Below, piece by piece: positions 46,001 through 55,970 of a DNA stretch of 64,000 nt. The notes beneath the pieces were generated by a model. That model ran no database searches, had not been told where the DNA came from, and worked only from the letters and a program-made list of their open reading frames with translations. Each line of letters opens with the position of its first letter. Position 1 is the stretch's first letter. The DNA is taken from contig JAKSZU010000006.1 of assembly GCA_026018925.1 (NCBI GenBank), positions 190,599,449-190,663,448 of the forward strand, written 5' to 3'. The DNA is from Tupaia tana. Taxonomy: Eukaryota > Chordata > Mammalia > Scandentia > Tupaiidae. The position numbers and the translations under genes were made by a program.

Positions 46001-49000
46001 CTGTAGTCCTTAAGGTCACGTAGAGTGTCCATGGATTTGCATTCCTGGCAGGCTTGACAACATGTCAGGTGCCTGTGCAGGGGCCCAAGATCCTGACAAG
46101 GTGGGGGAAGGGGAATCATTGTGTAAGGAGACCCTGTCTAAAGTACTTCTCTCTTTTTTTCTCATTTGAGAAAACCTGCTTTCTATTACAGATAAAATAA
46201 ATAAACCTTAATAATAATAATAATAATAAAATAATAATAATAAAATCAATGAGTGCAAGACTAGTGTTCTGAGCAACATATGTTGGAAAACGTTAAAGTA
46301 GATGATGTCTAAAGAACTTCCCAAGGGTAAAATATCTTGCACCGGTGGCTCAATGGCAGAATTCTCACCTGTCAAATTACAATAGGGTAGAAGGTGTTGT
46401 TGCCATGAAATGGAGCAGATTGCTCCCAGATAGTCTTCCATATCAGAAAAATCCAAGCAATGACTGGGTAATCACATTCAAGGGAGTAGTAGAGAGGATT
46501 TTCAAGCCAGTTGAAAACATTGTCCTGAACATCTATGTGTTCATAAATTTGTAAGTCCTTAGAGTAAACTCTTAATCAAAGAGTATGCACACTTACAATT
46601 TTAATTTAATTTATATTTGATATAAATTAAATATATTTAATATATCTCCCAAATGCCTTACAAAAAGTTTTATCAAGCTACACAGGCCAATAGATATTAT
46701 GCAGAGGAATACCTGCTTCCCCATGCCATGGTTAACAGTGAAGGTACTATATTTTTAAACCCTTTCAATTTGATAGTAGCCAGGGTAAATATCATCATAT
46801 TTCTTTTAGGTATTTCTTCTTTAATGAGTAATGCTGTAGTATTTATGCTTATATGACTTTTTGAAGGTTCACATTTTTAAAAGAAAAGGTTTTTGTTGTT
46901 GTTTTCCCTTGTTCTGCTTTCTTTTTTTCTTTTCTTTTTTTTTAACAGGTATTTTTGCTATAGGGCACATACGCTTGCTGGAGAGACAGAGAGAGAGACA
47001 GAGAAATAGAAAGGGAGAAATCACCCCCCATGAGGATGGCCATGCTGCAATCCCTTCTCCTCTGTTCCCCTCTTGGGATTTTGGATACACACACACACAC
47101 ATGCTTGGCAGGAGTCTTAAGCCACCGGGTCTGGGACTTGAACCATGGTCGACCAAACTTGAGAGTTCAGTTATGTAATTGTTTCGCCACCTGCTGGTCC
47201 CTGTTGTTTTTTATTTTTCAAACTGGGAAGTCACCATTTCTTTTGGAACGGTTCCACCTGTGGTAAGGATTTTTAACATATTGTTGATTTTAGTTCAAGA
47301 TGTTATGTTTCCACAAAGATATTTTATACATGGATGTATTTAAAATGATCTTTTTCCTTGTGGATGCTGGTCTAGATATTTACTTATTGATGTCTTTCCA
47401 GAGTTATAGAAAAAAAATCACATGTTTTCTCATTATTTAGTTTTTACTCATATTTAAGACATTCAGATATTGTTTCATTATAATATGTAAACTATATTAT
47501 AGTTTACATAACTAATATATAGTTATAACTAAATTTATATCCAGGTTGTCCCAAGCTAACTGTCCCAAAATATTTAAAGTTCAATCTTTGGTATAGGTAC
47601 CTTATGCACTTGGATCAATTTTTGAACACTGTATTATCTTTTCTTGGGTTTCATATCTATTTCTGTTTTATTGATTTACTACTTTTATTATTACAGCTTT
47701 AAAAACATTTTAATATTTGGTAGAGTAAGACCCTCCTACTTTTTTATTTGTCTAAATCCTCTTGATTATTGTCCCCCATTTATCCTTCCAAATTAACTTT
47801 AGAGTTACTTTGTCAATTTCCTTTTCCATCTTTTTCTTTTTTTAGAGGTTTTCCCTATAGGGTGCATGCGCTCGCCAGACAGACAGAGAGAGACATAGAG
47901 ACAGAAAGCGAGAAATCACCCCCCAGGGGGGATGGTCACGCTGCAAGCCCTTCTCCTCCATTCTCCTCTCAGGATCTTGGGCACGCACGCACACACACCC
48001 GGTGTGAGTTTTAAGCCACCGGGTCCGGGACATGAACCGTGGTCGACTACGTGGGCATCCAGCGACATAGCCATTACGCTAACTGCTGGTTCCCTCCTTT
48101 TCCATCTTTCAACCTCCCCATATTTTCCAAACTGGAATATTGATTTGCAATCACTTTCTTTTGGGAGAAGTAAGTCAGACAAAATCATCTGATATTACTA
48201 TTATTGACTCTTCTCATAGTGTCTGTCATCATTTAAAAATTGTTGTAATGAGGATCAGTAGGTGGCATAGTAGTTAAGGCACTGGCCTTCACGTGGTTGA
48301 CCATAGTTCAAGTCCCAGACCCAGTGGCTTAAAACTCATGTCATACATATGTGTGTGAGTGCCCAAAATCCCGAGAGGAGAATGGAGGAGAAGGGATTGT
48401 GTGGTCATCCTTCCTGGGGGGTGATTCTTGCTTTCTGTCTCTGTCTCTCTCTGTCTCTCCAGTGAGCACATACACCCTATAGTAAAAATCTTTCAAAAAA
48501 ATGTAATGAACTTCAGGAAAAAAATTTATAGTGTCCTTCATCTATGCCCTCTTTAATTTTTAAAAAAATTATTTAATTTTACTTATTATTACTATTATTA
48601 TTTTTAAAATTTGCTACAAGGCACATGCACCTCCAGAGAAAGACAAAGAGAGAGGAAAAGGGAGAAAGCAAGCTTCCTGGTCCAGGACTCTAATTGTGGT
48701 CAGCCATATGAATGTCTAGCACCCCAGCCACCACGTCACCTGCTGGCCTTACCCTTTGAATTTGTTGTGAATGTTTTATTAATTATTTCAGTTATATTCT
48801 CTTACCTCCTTATGTTTCTTATTAATTATTGTTGACACATAGGAAAGTTATTGACTTTGATAATTATGACTGTAGACCATCTCTTACTGGAAAAAGAAAG
48901 GTAATTCTACAAAATATTGTAATTTGCAAATAAATTGTTTGGCTGTGATGCTGCCTATGACAACTAGTAATATGTGGAATATATTAATGGCCTCACACTT

Positions 49001-52000
49001 GTGCAATAGTTCAAATTTATTAAAATCAACTTAGTCCTTGATCCATGAACACTAAACAAAAATCTAAAAAAATGAGACAATGGCACTTAGGAATTATTAA
49101 TATTTTAATCTCTGAAATATATACATATATCTATATTTCTAGTAGTCATCATTTCTATTTTATTACTTTCTTGCTTTGCTTTGTGTGCATAACTTTCGTT
49201 GTTTATTTATTTTTATATTCAACAACTATCTATACTACAGCTTGTAAAATGAATGTTCCCAACATAAATACACTGTGCCTTAGTCCACTTAAAGGTATTA
49301 TCATACATATCATCATAAACAGATAATTTTCCATTTACGGATTGCTTAAATGTTTTGCTTCTTTTACCCCTCCATTCCCGTCCTCTAACTTTATTGCATT
49401 CTAGTAAATAGAGGGTAAGAGGTATTGGTATGATGCTACTTTGTGACATAAAGTTACAAAGTTAGAAATAATGTAGTTTCTGGACTAGACTAACAAATAG
49501 ATCCTAAAGTGTAATGGCTTACCAAAATGGAAATGTATTTCTTACTCATAACAGTGATCAATTGAGGCCAGCAGATGGTGAAATGGTTTCTTGGCTGGAT
49601 TCTTACATACTTGACTGTCGTTTGAGTCCCAGACCTGTTGGCTTAAATCTCATGATACGTGCATGCTGAAAATCCTGAGAGGAGAATGGAGCAGAAGGGA
49701 TTGCAGCGTGATCATCCCTTCTGGAGGATGATTTCTCACTTTCAGTCTCTGTCTCTCCTGAAAGTGCACATGCCCTGTAGCAAAATTGTTTCAAAAAAAA
49801 AAAGTGATCAATTGCAATATCTACTATTTTTCCCATATTTCAGATCAGTAAAACAAATGTTCCCTCATGGAAAATGAACCTGCTAAATGTTTGCAGTTTT
49901 ATTAAGAATGTGAACAGCCAACCCGAGGAAATGGGAGAGGCCCGTGAAGAGGAGCTTGTTCCAAGAAGGAAGTATCCTACTGCTCTAGATGAATTTAGTT
50001 TGGAAGCAATGCTGACCATGTTCCAGCTCCAAAAAATCTGTCGCAGCAGGATCTTTCAACACTGGGAGGTAAAATGAAAACAAAAAATAAATATAATTAT
50101 AGTTATACTAGTTAACTCTCATTTGTCTTGATTTTTTTTTCAATCCTGATCATTATCATAACAGGAATACTTACAAATATTAAAGAAGAATGAACCATAT
50201 GTTGAGGTCAACATTCCTTCACATCTACAAAGTGTCTTTCAAATATTTCCTCCTTTAGCAAAATATTTTCCCTTCATTTTTACAGGGGGGTTATATATTA
50301 AGGCAGATTTTATACATATGCTTTTATTGTGCTTAAATAAATGGAATACTTTGGCAACTTTTGTTGGTGGTGGTGCACTGAAGAAATTTAAGGAACTCAA
50401 ATATTTTCCTAGAAACACAAGGTCATAAGTTCTTATCTGTAAACAAACACAGAATACAAAAGGTTCTAAATAAAACTAGAATAAAACACAAAAGTTTTGT
50501 TTTGTATTTGAATATATTAAATGAGTAAAAATGTATACAGTATGTCTTTATGTATATAAAATATGAGAGAGATTTTAACTCTGTCATGCCTATTATAATA
50601 AGAACTTTTTTAAAGGAATTATTTCATTTTATTTATTATTTTAAATTTTCTACAGGGCACATGTGCTCACCAGAGAGAAATAGAGAGAGAGAGAGAGAGA
50701 GAAAGTGAGAAAGCAAAGCAAACTGCCAGATTTGAGACTCGAACCATGGTCAGCCATGTGGGAGTCCAGCACTCCAACCACCATTCCACTTGCTGGCCCA
50801 GGAATCTTTTTTTTAAAAAAAATATTAATCAAATATAAAATTTTAACAATTTATATAAAATATACACTATAAGGATATATATCCTTATTATCCTGGTTTT
50901 ATTTGGATCCCATTATCTTGTATGTTTGTTTATATGTACACATAAATCTGTCTGTTCATGTATAAATGTGTGTTTATGTATACACATGTACATACTCCTA
51001 TTTTAATTGAATGTGTGAATTTTAGACATTTTTCACAGCCAAACTAGATCCACCACGTTCGAGACAGCCACATTTCATTACAGAAAGCTACAGTGAATGT
51101 ATGGATAAATCAATTGTATTAAATCTTGCACTAACTTATTGCCTTTGGTTTGCATACGTTTGCTTGTTTGTTTGGATATCTTTAAAAATATCTAAATGAT
51201 GAAATTTGGCTTGTTAATGTCCATAGCCAAATACATAGATCCAGAAGTTTAATGGAAAATAATTAATAGTTCTTCCTTGGTTCACACAATCTAGATGTAT
51301 GGCTTCAAACCTATAAATAAGCAGAGTAATGAAACAAACTCAACATTTTACACATAATCTGATGAATACCTATCGTCATCAAAATCATGTTTATCCATAT
51401 CTTAATTGTGACAGCCAACTAGATATTCTAAAACCCAGATTTTAGGGACCAGCAGATGGCGTCATGGCTACATCCCTGGACTGCCATGTCATCAACAGCA
51501 GTTCAAGTCCCAGACCTAGTGGCTTGAAACTCACATGGGGTGCATGCACATGTGTGCCCAAAAGATCCCAAGAGGAAAATGGAGGAAAAGGGATTGCAGC
51601 ATGGCTATTCCCCTACCCTGGGTGGGGGGTGATTTCTTGCTTGCTTTCTCTCTCTGTCTCTTTGGTCATTGAACACACCCAACAGCAAAAATATTTCTCT
51701 CTACAAAAAAAGAAAAGGAGAAAATAAATTAAAAAAAGAAAATTTTTTTAAAAAAATTTAGACTTTTCTCTCTTTAGACACACAACTTTAATGCTTGTAT
51801 CATCCCTTGGGTATTTCCAAAGTTATAGTAGGTTTTTAATGAATACTAGATTTTACTTCACCCACTTCTTTCCTACTGAAGAAATAAATAAAGCATGACT
51901 TTATTAAAGGTATAATCTTAAATATACTCTAATATATCTTTAAGAGAAAAAAGTTGCAAAATTGTGCAATTAAACAATTATTATAGTGTATTTGTGAAAC

Positions 52001-53706
52001 ACTTTATCATTTATGGCCTTATTTTGATATGTATTGTTAAAAAAGATAAATTAGAGCTTTTGAAAGAGATGGGAAAATATTGGGGCTAAAGAAAGGATGA
52101 AGAGAAGAGAACTTAATGGTTTAAAGAAAATAATCTGAATTTCCTCAACAGAGGAAAATTTCTCTGGAACTTTTGCTATTTTAAGTGTTACTGAGTGATT
52201 TAAAAATAATGATAATATTATTCAGAGCATAGTACAAGTAATTATAGACTATGTACAGAGAAACTAAAGATTAGGAAACTAGATTGTCTGACAGTAGCTG
52301 TTTTTCTTTCTCTGAAATTGAATAGCTGTGGGTTGAAACAAAGTTCTTGATGATATGATTTTATGCATATGCATTATAATTTAAAACTTACTGTCTCCTT
52401 TAGTATTAGTTATAGTGACCTTAAAGTTTAGAAGATAACAAATGTCAAACATTTCTTACCTTGAACATCTTAAAAATTTTCATGTAAGTTGTGTGTAAAA
52501 TTCTGTAAAAATATTCTCAAATATTTTATGATAGCTGATTTTTTTTTCAGAACAGTATCGTAGAAAAACTATTCAAAATTAATTTTAGAATGGGGCATAC
52601 TTGATGAAATATTAGCCTGACTCTGCATTCAGATTAACTACTTTGAGTTATTGAACATGAACTTGCTTGAATAACAAAGTACTACAGTCCACAGAATTTG
52701 TAATCATTTAAATAGAGTGACTATATTGACTTCTACAACAACTGAGTAAGTTAGGCAGAGTGTTTCTCTGTGATTGAAAAATAAAACGTTGTAATGTTTT
52801 TTAAATTGAGTCAACAAATGAATTACCTGAGTCTGAAATCCGGGTACCTTTCCAGTCAAACTTGGTTTAGCAGATTCAAAACAGTGTTTGTTGTGATATA
52901 TTCCATCCCATTTTGGTTATTCCACCATAAATTCAAGCTTCAAAAATACTTTGCAATCAATTTGGTGTTTTTCTTCAGTTGAAAAAATGAGGGTTTGTCT
53001 TTTTTTTTTTTTTTTTTTCTTTTCTTGGAGAGGTTTTTGCTATAGGGCGCGTGCGCTCGCCAGACAGACAGAGAGAGACAGAGAGATAGAAAGCAAGAAA
53101 TCATCCCCCAGGGGGGATGACCACGCGGCAATCCCTTCTCCTCCATTCTCCTTTCGGGATCTTGGGCACGCACGCACATGCGCCCGGCGTGAGTTTAAGC
53201 CACGGGGTCCAGGACTCGAACCGTGGTTGACTACGTGGGAGTCCAGCGACATAGCCATTACGCTAACTGCTGGTCCCAGGGTTTGTCTTTGAAGTATATA
53301 GAAATTCTAAATAATGACTAACCTGGTAAAGAAAGGACACTGAGCAGAGAATAAGAAGGATTATGATCTTAGCCCACCCTAGACACTTGATGGCATCTGA
53401 TCTTTGACAAAACATTTAATTTCTTTGAATCTCATATATTTCATCTACCTACACATACCTTATTGTCTGAACAGCAAATAGGATAATATGTAGAAAAATG
53501 CTGTGGTATGGAAGATGCATGTCGGTTTTACCCATGTTCTCTCTATCTTGCAGTTAATTCAGGAAGATATTCTTGACACTGGGAATGAGAAAGATGAGAA
53601 AGAAGAAGTCATAAAGAGAAAAATTCCTTACATTCTGAAACGGCAGCTGTATGAGAATAAACCCAGAAGACCCTACATACTCAAAAGAGGTTCTTACTAT
53701 TACTGA
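39965..53706 (+). CDS. NTS: Neurotensin/neuromedin N precursor, whole coding region (4 exons)
   Basis: Joined exons 39,965-40,037, 42,221-42,282, 49,844-50,068 and 53,554-53,706 give 170 residues plus TGA, the usual mammalian length. All three introns have GT-AG ends. Residues 1-23 are a hydrophobic signal peptide for entry to the secretory pathway. Residues 141-170 hold the peptide cassette: Lys-Arg 141-142, neuromedin N KIPYIL 143-148, Lys-Arg 149-150, neurotensin QLYENKPRRPYIL 151-163, Lys-Arg 164-165, then the tail GSYYY. A further dibasic Arg-Arg lies at 86-87. In this family prohormone convertases cut at the dibasic sites in dense-core vesicles of neurons and gut N cells, and the peptides act on neurotensin receptors. 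No frameshift or stop interrupts the frame, so the gene looks intact. The first of two adjacent ATG codons was taken as the start. Confidence 0.98.
40038..42220 (+). other. NTS: NTS intron 1
   Basis: GTAAGC to TTCAG, 2,183 bp. No SINE, L1 or other recognisable element; an eight-base C-run lies near 40,138-40,146. Strongly AT-rich. Confidence 0.9.
42221..42282 (+). CDS. NTS: NTS coding exon 2
   Basis: This 62-base exon follows a TTTTATTCAG acceptor and ends AAG before GTAACT. It encodes residues 25-45, acidic at the start (DSEEEMKALEAD) and ending HTSK. Phase 1 entry and phase 0 exit fit exons 1 and 3 exactly. The encoded part lies in the N-terminal propeptide, for which no separate receptor function is established. 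Confidence 0.96.
42720..42860 (+). mobile_element. Degraded MIR-like fragment
   Basis: GATCTTAAGCAAGTGGATTAG and CATTTACCTTCATTTTCTTATTTTTAAG follow the MIR order loosely. Confidence 0.4.
44440..44716 (-). mobile_element. tRNA-derived SINE, long form (NTS intron 2)
   Basis: GGGAGAAGTTTTTGCTATAGGGTGCGTG to GCTGACTGCTGGTTCC. GA part and core complete. Confidence 0.96.
45958..46245 (+). mobile_element. Old tRNA-derived SINE relative with (TAA)n tail
   Basis: GTGAGCAGCCTAGCCTGATGACACATTCAG head, GGGGCCCAAGATCCTGACAAGG core, TTCTCTC end and AATAAATAAACC plus (TAA)n. Diverged. Confidence 0.55.
46211..46245. repeat. (TAA)n microsatellite
   Basis: About eleven TAA units with one interruption. Confidence 0.92.
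46339..46374 (+). pseudogene. tRNA-Gly 5' half pseudogene
   Basis: The 36 bases starting GCACCGGTGGCTCAATGG match the acceptor 5' strand, D arm and anticodon stem 5' strand of nuclear tRNA-Gly at 29 of 36 positions as I recall that tRNA; all seven differences are transitions. The match ends at the anticodon loop and no B box follows. It is a truncated copy, not a functional gene. Confidence 0.7.
46920..47201 (-). mobile_element. tRNA-derived SINE, long form (NTS intron 2)
   Basis: T-rich edge, GGTATTTTTGCTATAGGGCAC to CACCTGCTGGTCCC; B box complement is degenerate (CTTGAACC). Confidence 0.94.
47560..47819 (-). mobile_element. L1 fragment (3' region), reverse
   Basis: TTTCTGTTTTATTGATTTACTAC, TATTACAGCTTTAAAAAC and CCTCCTACTTTTTTATTTGTCTAAATCC have the order of reversed L1 ORF2 end/3' UTR. 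Confidence 0.65.
47834..48095 (-). mobile_element. tRNA-derived SINE, young, with perfect target duplication (NTS intron 2)
   Basis: AGAGGTTTTCCCTATAGGGTGC to AACTGCTGGTTCC. Target duplication CCTTTTCCATCTTT at 47,820-47,833 and 48,096-48,109, identical. Inserted into the L1 fragment. Confidence 0.97.
48249..48508 (+). mobile_element. tRNA-derived SINE, long form (NTS intron 2)
   Basis: GAGGATCAGTAGGTGGCATAGTAG head, full core and CT part, CACCCTATAGTAAAAATC end. It faces the - copy that ends 154 bp upstream. Confidence 0.93.
48560..48750 (-). mobile_element. tRNA-derived SINE, short form (NTS intron 2)
   Basis: (ATT)-rich tail, TTTGCTACAAGGCAC, AAGCAAGCTTCCTGGTCC and CACCTGCTGGCC end; core absent. 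Confidence 0.9.
48751..49552. other. NTS intron 2, unassigned part
   Basis: AT-rich sequence, no element recognised; the open frames 49,045-49,326 (+) and 49,219-49,449 (-) overlap each other and are unsupported. Confidence 0.5.
49565..49802 (+). mobile_element. tRNA-derived SINE next to NTS exon 3, with target duplication
   Basis: AGGCCAGCAGATGGTGAAATGG head, GAGAGGAGAATGGAGCAGAAGG core, CT part, A tail. Identical 12-bp flanks AGTGATCAATTG at 49,553-49,564 and 49,803-49,814. Only 29 bases separate the right duplication from exon 3. Confidence 0.97.
49844..50068 (+). CDS. NTS: NTS coding exon 3 (propeptide)
   Basis: The 225-base exon encodes residues 46-120, in frame at both ends (75 codons). 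Visible marks are the conserved VPSWKM and LLNVC segments, an acidic stretch leading to the Arg-Arg pair at 86-87, a TALDEFSLEAML helix-like segment and the ending FQHWE. The acceptor is a pyrimidine tract with CAG at 49,841-49,843 and the donor is GAG then GTAAAA. The upstream intron edge is unusual: a SINE and its target duplication end only 29 bases before the exon. Confidence 0.97.
50612..50800 (-). mobile_element. tRNA-derived SINE, short form (NTS intron 3)
   Basis: (ATTT) tail, AAATTTTCTACAGGGCACATG, (GA)n, CAAACTGCCAGATTTGAGACTCGAACC and CTTGCTGGCCC end. Confidence 0.92.
51445..51750 (+). mobile_element. tRNA-derived SINE, long form (NTS intron 3)
   Basis: GGGACCAGCAGATGGCGTCATGGC head, core with AAAAGATCC variant, CT part, then a long A-rich tail. 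Confidence 0.94.
53003..53277 (-). mobile_element. tRNA-derived SINE, young, with perfect target duplication (NTS intron 3)
   Basis: T-run, GGAGAGGTTTTTGCTATAGGGCGCG to AACTGCTGGTCCC with CpG kept. Target duplication AGGGTTTGTCTTT at 52,990-53,002 and 53,278-53,290. It ends 276 bp before exon 4. Confidence 0.98.
53554..53706 (+). CDS. NTS: NTS coding exon 4 (neuromedin N and neurotensin)
   Basis: This exon encodes residues 121-170 and the stop TGA at 53,704. It starts LIQEDILDTG, passes through an acidic-basic linker, then carries both bioactive peptides flanked by Lys-Arg pairs. The Arg-Arg inside neurotensin (158-159 of the precursor) is part of the active peptide and is followed by Pro, which normally blocks cleavage there. 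The acceptor is CTCTCTATCTTGCAG. The tail after the last Lys-Arg is GSYYY; I recall Asp instead of Gly in the human protein. Confidence 0.98.
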   Translation, partial: LIQEDILDTGNEKDEKEEVIKRKIPYILKRQLYENKPRRPYILKRGSYYY

Positions 53707-53905
53707 CAGGATACACATTTTGTTTACATGTGATTGTGATTTATCATCCTCTAATTGAATATCAAATTACATTTGTGTGAAAATGTGACAGAACACATTT
53801 TTGTCTCTTCTATAATTGTGATTTGGATGTTCATTGGATGTGATTTTTCTGCATTAATATAAATTGGACTAAATGTTTTGAATAAATTAAGATCTTGAGC
53901 ATGAT
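53707..53905 (+). other. NTS: NTS 3' UTR (short form)
   Basis: AT-rich sequence from the stop codon to just beyond the first AATAAA. The cleavage site is estimated 15-25 bases after the signal, ahead of the GT-rich GATGTGCTGTGTATAATTGG. Confidence 0.7.
53881..53886 (+). terminator. NTS proximal polyadenylation signal
   Basis: AATAAA 175 bases after the stop, followed within 20-30 bases by a GT-rich stretch. Confidence 0.8.
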
Positions 53906-54895
53906 GTGCTGTGTATAATTGGAGTAATTATTAATTAAGTCGCATTGAGAATGTTTTATAAGTTTGCAAAACACATTATGGGCTGTTTATACAGTTAAAT
54001 CGTTTGACATTTTATACCAAATTGTAAGCAATTACAGCGAAGCTCTACAGCGAAGTCTAGCCTATGTATCATTAACCTAGAACAGAGTAATAACACCTCT
54101 TTTATTGTTTGACTGGATGTTTTATTGAACTGAGAGACAAACGCTCTTCTCTAAGACTTAGGCAATTCTCAAGTATAGAAGTTATTGTGGTAAGATAGGA
54201 TCATCTGAAAGAGTAACTAATGGACTACTGTTAATTATATCTGTTCTAATGAATGATCTTCAACTGAATATTTTTCTCTTAAATTATCTTGATAGCTAAT
54301 AAAAAATAAGCCATCAGAATAATATGCTTCTCTGCAGATTTATTTCCATTAGAAGAATTACTTTTTATTGGCTTCTTTTTCCCTTTTTTATATTTTGACC
54401 TAGTAAATGGTAGCTTTATTTTTAACTTCATGGAGGTTTTGTGAGACTAATATTTTTCCCAGTTGTGAGGACATATTTGAGACGGAAGCTAAGCTTGAAG
54501 TATCTCCTCTTAAATTTTCTTTAAGATCATCTTTGTGGTCTCATTATTCCTCAGATTCATTATATTTACCATTGTTTGTGACTCTCTAGATTCTCTTAGA
54601 GCATTTAGGAAGACTTCCCTTCACAGGGCTGCAATTCAGGCCATAGTCAGCTATGAAGGATGAAATTTGAGCTTGAGTTGTCCAGGAATTAAGGAGCCTC
54701 TAGAACATCATATCATTTTGACAAGATCGCCCTTTCTTAACCTCAAAATAGCCCACAGTTCTCAGAGCACTATTTTTTCCCCTAAAACCATTACTTCTCA
54801 GTACTTCCATGCCATTTTTAGCTTCAACATTAAATAGTGTCCAAGGGACTTACCATACGGAAAAAAACAAAAACAAAAAAACAGCCAACCGACCA
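53906..54895. other. Region downstream of NTS
   Basis: May be 3' UTR of a long transcript up to about 54,320. Beyond that it is unique, with no gene or recognised element. Confidence 0.5.
54298..54303 (+). terminator. NTS distal polyadenylation signal (candidate)
   Basis: AATAAA 417 bases after the first signal, followed by CTTCTCTGCAG and a T-rich part. Rat neurotensin makes two mRNAs about 0.5 kb apart by alternative polyadenylation, which this spacing would fit. Confidence 0.5.
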
Positions 54896-54898
54896 TTT

Positions 54899-55370
54899 CA
54901 TAGTGATTAAAAAAGTGTTCTCTACAATCAGAGTGCCCAGACTTAGTTCCACTAGCAACCTTGGACAACCTTTTTAACATCTGATTCTTCAATTATAAAA
55001 TGTGGATAATGAAGGGAACCAGGAGTTAGCGTAATGGCTATGTCGCTGGACTCCCACGTAGTCGACCGCGGTTCGCATCCCGGACCTGGTGGCTTAAAAT
55101 TCACGCCGGGCACGTGTGCATGCGTGCCCAAGATCCCGAGAGGAGAATGGAGGAGAAGCGATTGTGGCGTGACCATCCCCCCTCGAGGGTGATTTCTCGC
55201 TTTCTGTCTCTATGTCTCTCTCTGTCTGTCTGGCGAGCGCACGCGCCCTATAGCAAAAATCTCTCAAAAAAAAAAAAAAAATGTGGATAATGAAGAGGTT
55301 TGGGAGAGGATAAATGGACTGATGTGTGTAAAGTGTCAGATGATGTTTACTTTATTAGTCAACAAAAGTT
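54899..55370 (+). mobile_element. MIR split by a SINE
   Basis: AGTGTTCTCTACAATCAGAGTGCCCAG, ACCTTGGACAACC and ATGTGGATAATGAAG lie left of the SINE; AGAGGATAAATGG and GTAAAGTGTCAGA continue the MIR order right of it. Confidence 0.8.
55015..55277 (+). mobile_element. tRNA-derived SINE, young, with perfect target duplication
   Basis: GGAACCAGGAGTTAGCGTAATGGC head, B box region GGTTCGCATCCC (mutated), core, CT part. 18-bp target duplication AAAATGTGGATAATGAAG at 54,997-55,014 and 55,278-55,295, inside a MIR. Confidence 0.98.
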
Positions 55371-55711
55371 TAACCCTCCACCAAATGTAACAACTAACCT
55401 GTGTCTGCCCTCCAGTCTCTTCATCCCTTTCCATTTCAGTAAAAGGAACTCTCTCTTCCTAGGGACACTCCTTCACTTCCAAATCTCTGTAAATAGTCCC
55501 AACTTCTGGTAGGCTAAAAGATCCCGTCATCATTTTTAACTTTTCTCTTTATTACATGGCCTTCTAATCCATTAGGAAGTTTTGTTGGCTTGCCTTTAAA
55601 ATACATCTCAAATCTATCTACTTCCTGCCATATTTATGATTACTGTGTGTAGTCACTATTTTTACCCTCTTAGATTTATGGCATTTTCCCCCTTATCCTT
55701 TTTCCCTGACA
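55371..55711. other. Intergenic, possible L2 remnant
   Basis: CACTCCTTCACTTCC and CCATATTTATGATTACTGTGTG are suggestive of an old repeat, not assigned. Confidence 0.35.
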
Positions 55712-55970
55712 TCTTTATTATTTATTTATTTACTTTTTACTGCCAGAGGGTGTGTGCACTGACATGAGAGAGGGAGACCATCCCTAATAGGGCCCGGTCA
55801 TCCCACAATCCTTTTACTACGATGATCTATCTTGACAGAATCTTGGGAACCCATGTGTAGGCCTTGCGTGTTTTATAAACCAAGGCTGGGATTCAAACCT
55901 GGTCAGCCATGTGGAATCTGGCTTCCTCTGTGCAATGTAAACCTCCACACTGCAAGGCTTGCTCCTTGAA
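55712..55970 (-). mobile_element. Old tRNA-derived SINE relative
   Basis: (ATTT)n, CTGCCAGAGGGTGTGTGC, GACAGAATCTTGGG, GGATTCAAACC and GCAAGGCTTGCTCC end; related to copies at 36,120 and 63,755. Confidence 0.7.

Larger units (their letters stand above)
42283..49843 (+). other. NTS: NTS intron 2
   Basis: GTAACT to TTTCAG, 7,561 bp. The first 2.1 kb has no young insertion (a degraded MIR-like part at 42,720-42,860). The rest holds seven SINEs, an L1 fragment and a half tRNA-Gly. 44,717-45,957 is unassigned unique sequence. Confidence 0.9.
50069..53553 (+). other. NTS: NTS intron 3
   Basis: GTAAAA to TTGCAG, 3,485 bp with three SINEs (50,612 -, 51,445 +, 53,003 -). 51,750-52,989 is AT-rich and unassigned. 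53,330-53,480 loosely resembles MIR/L2. Confidence 0.9.

Noticed and set aside
49874-50077. Independent 67-residue gene starting at an internal Met
   Set aside because: This is NTS exon 3 read from an internal Met through the donor site.
53503-53706. Independent short peptide gene
   Set aside because: It is NTS exon 4 with 51 bases of upstream intron read through.
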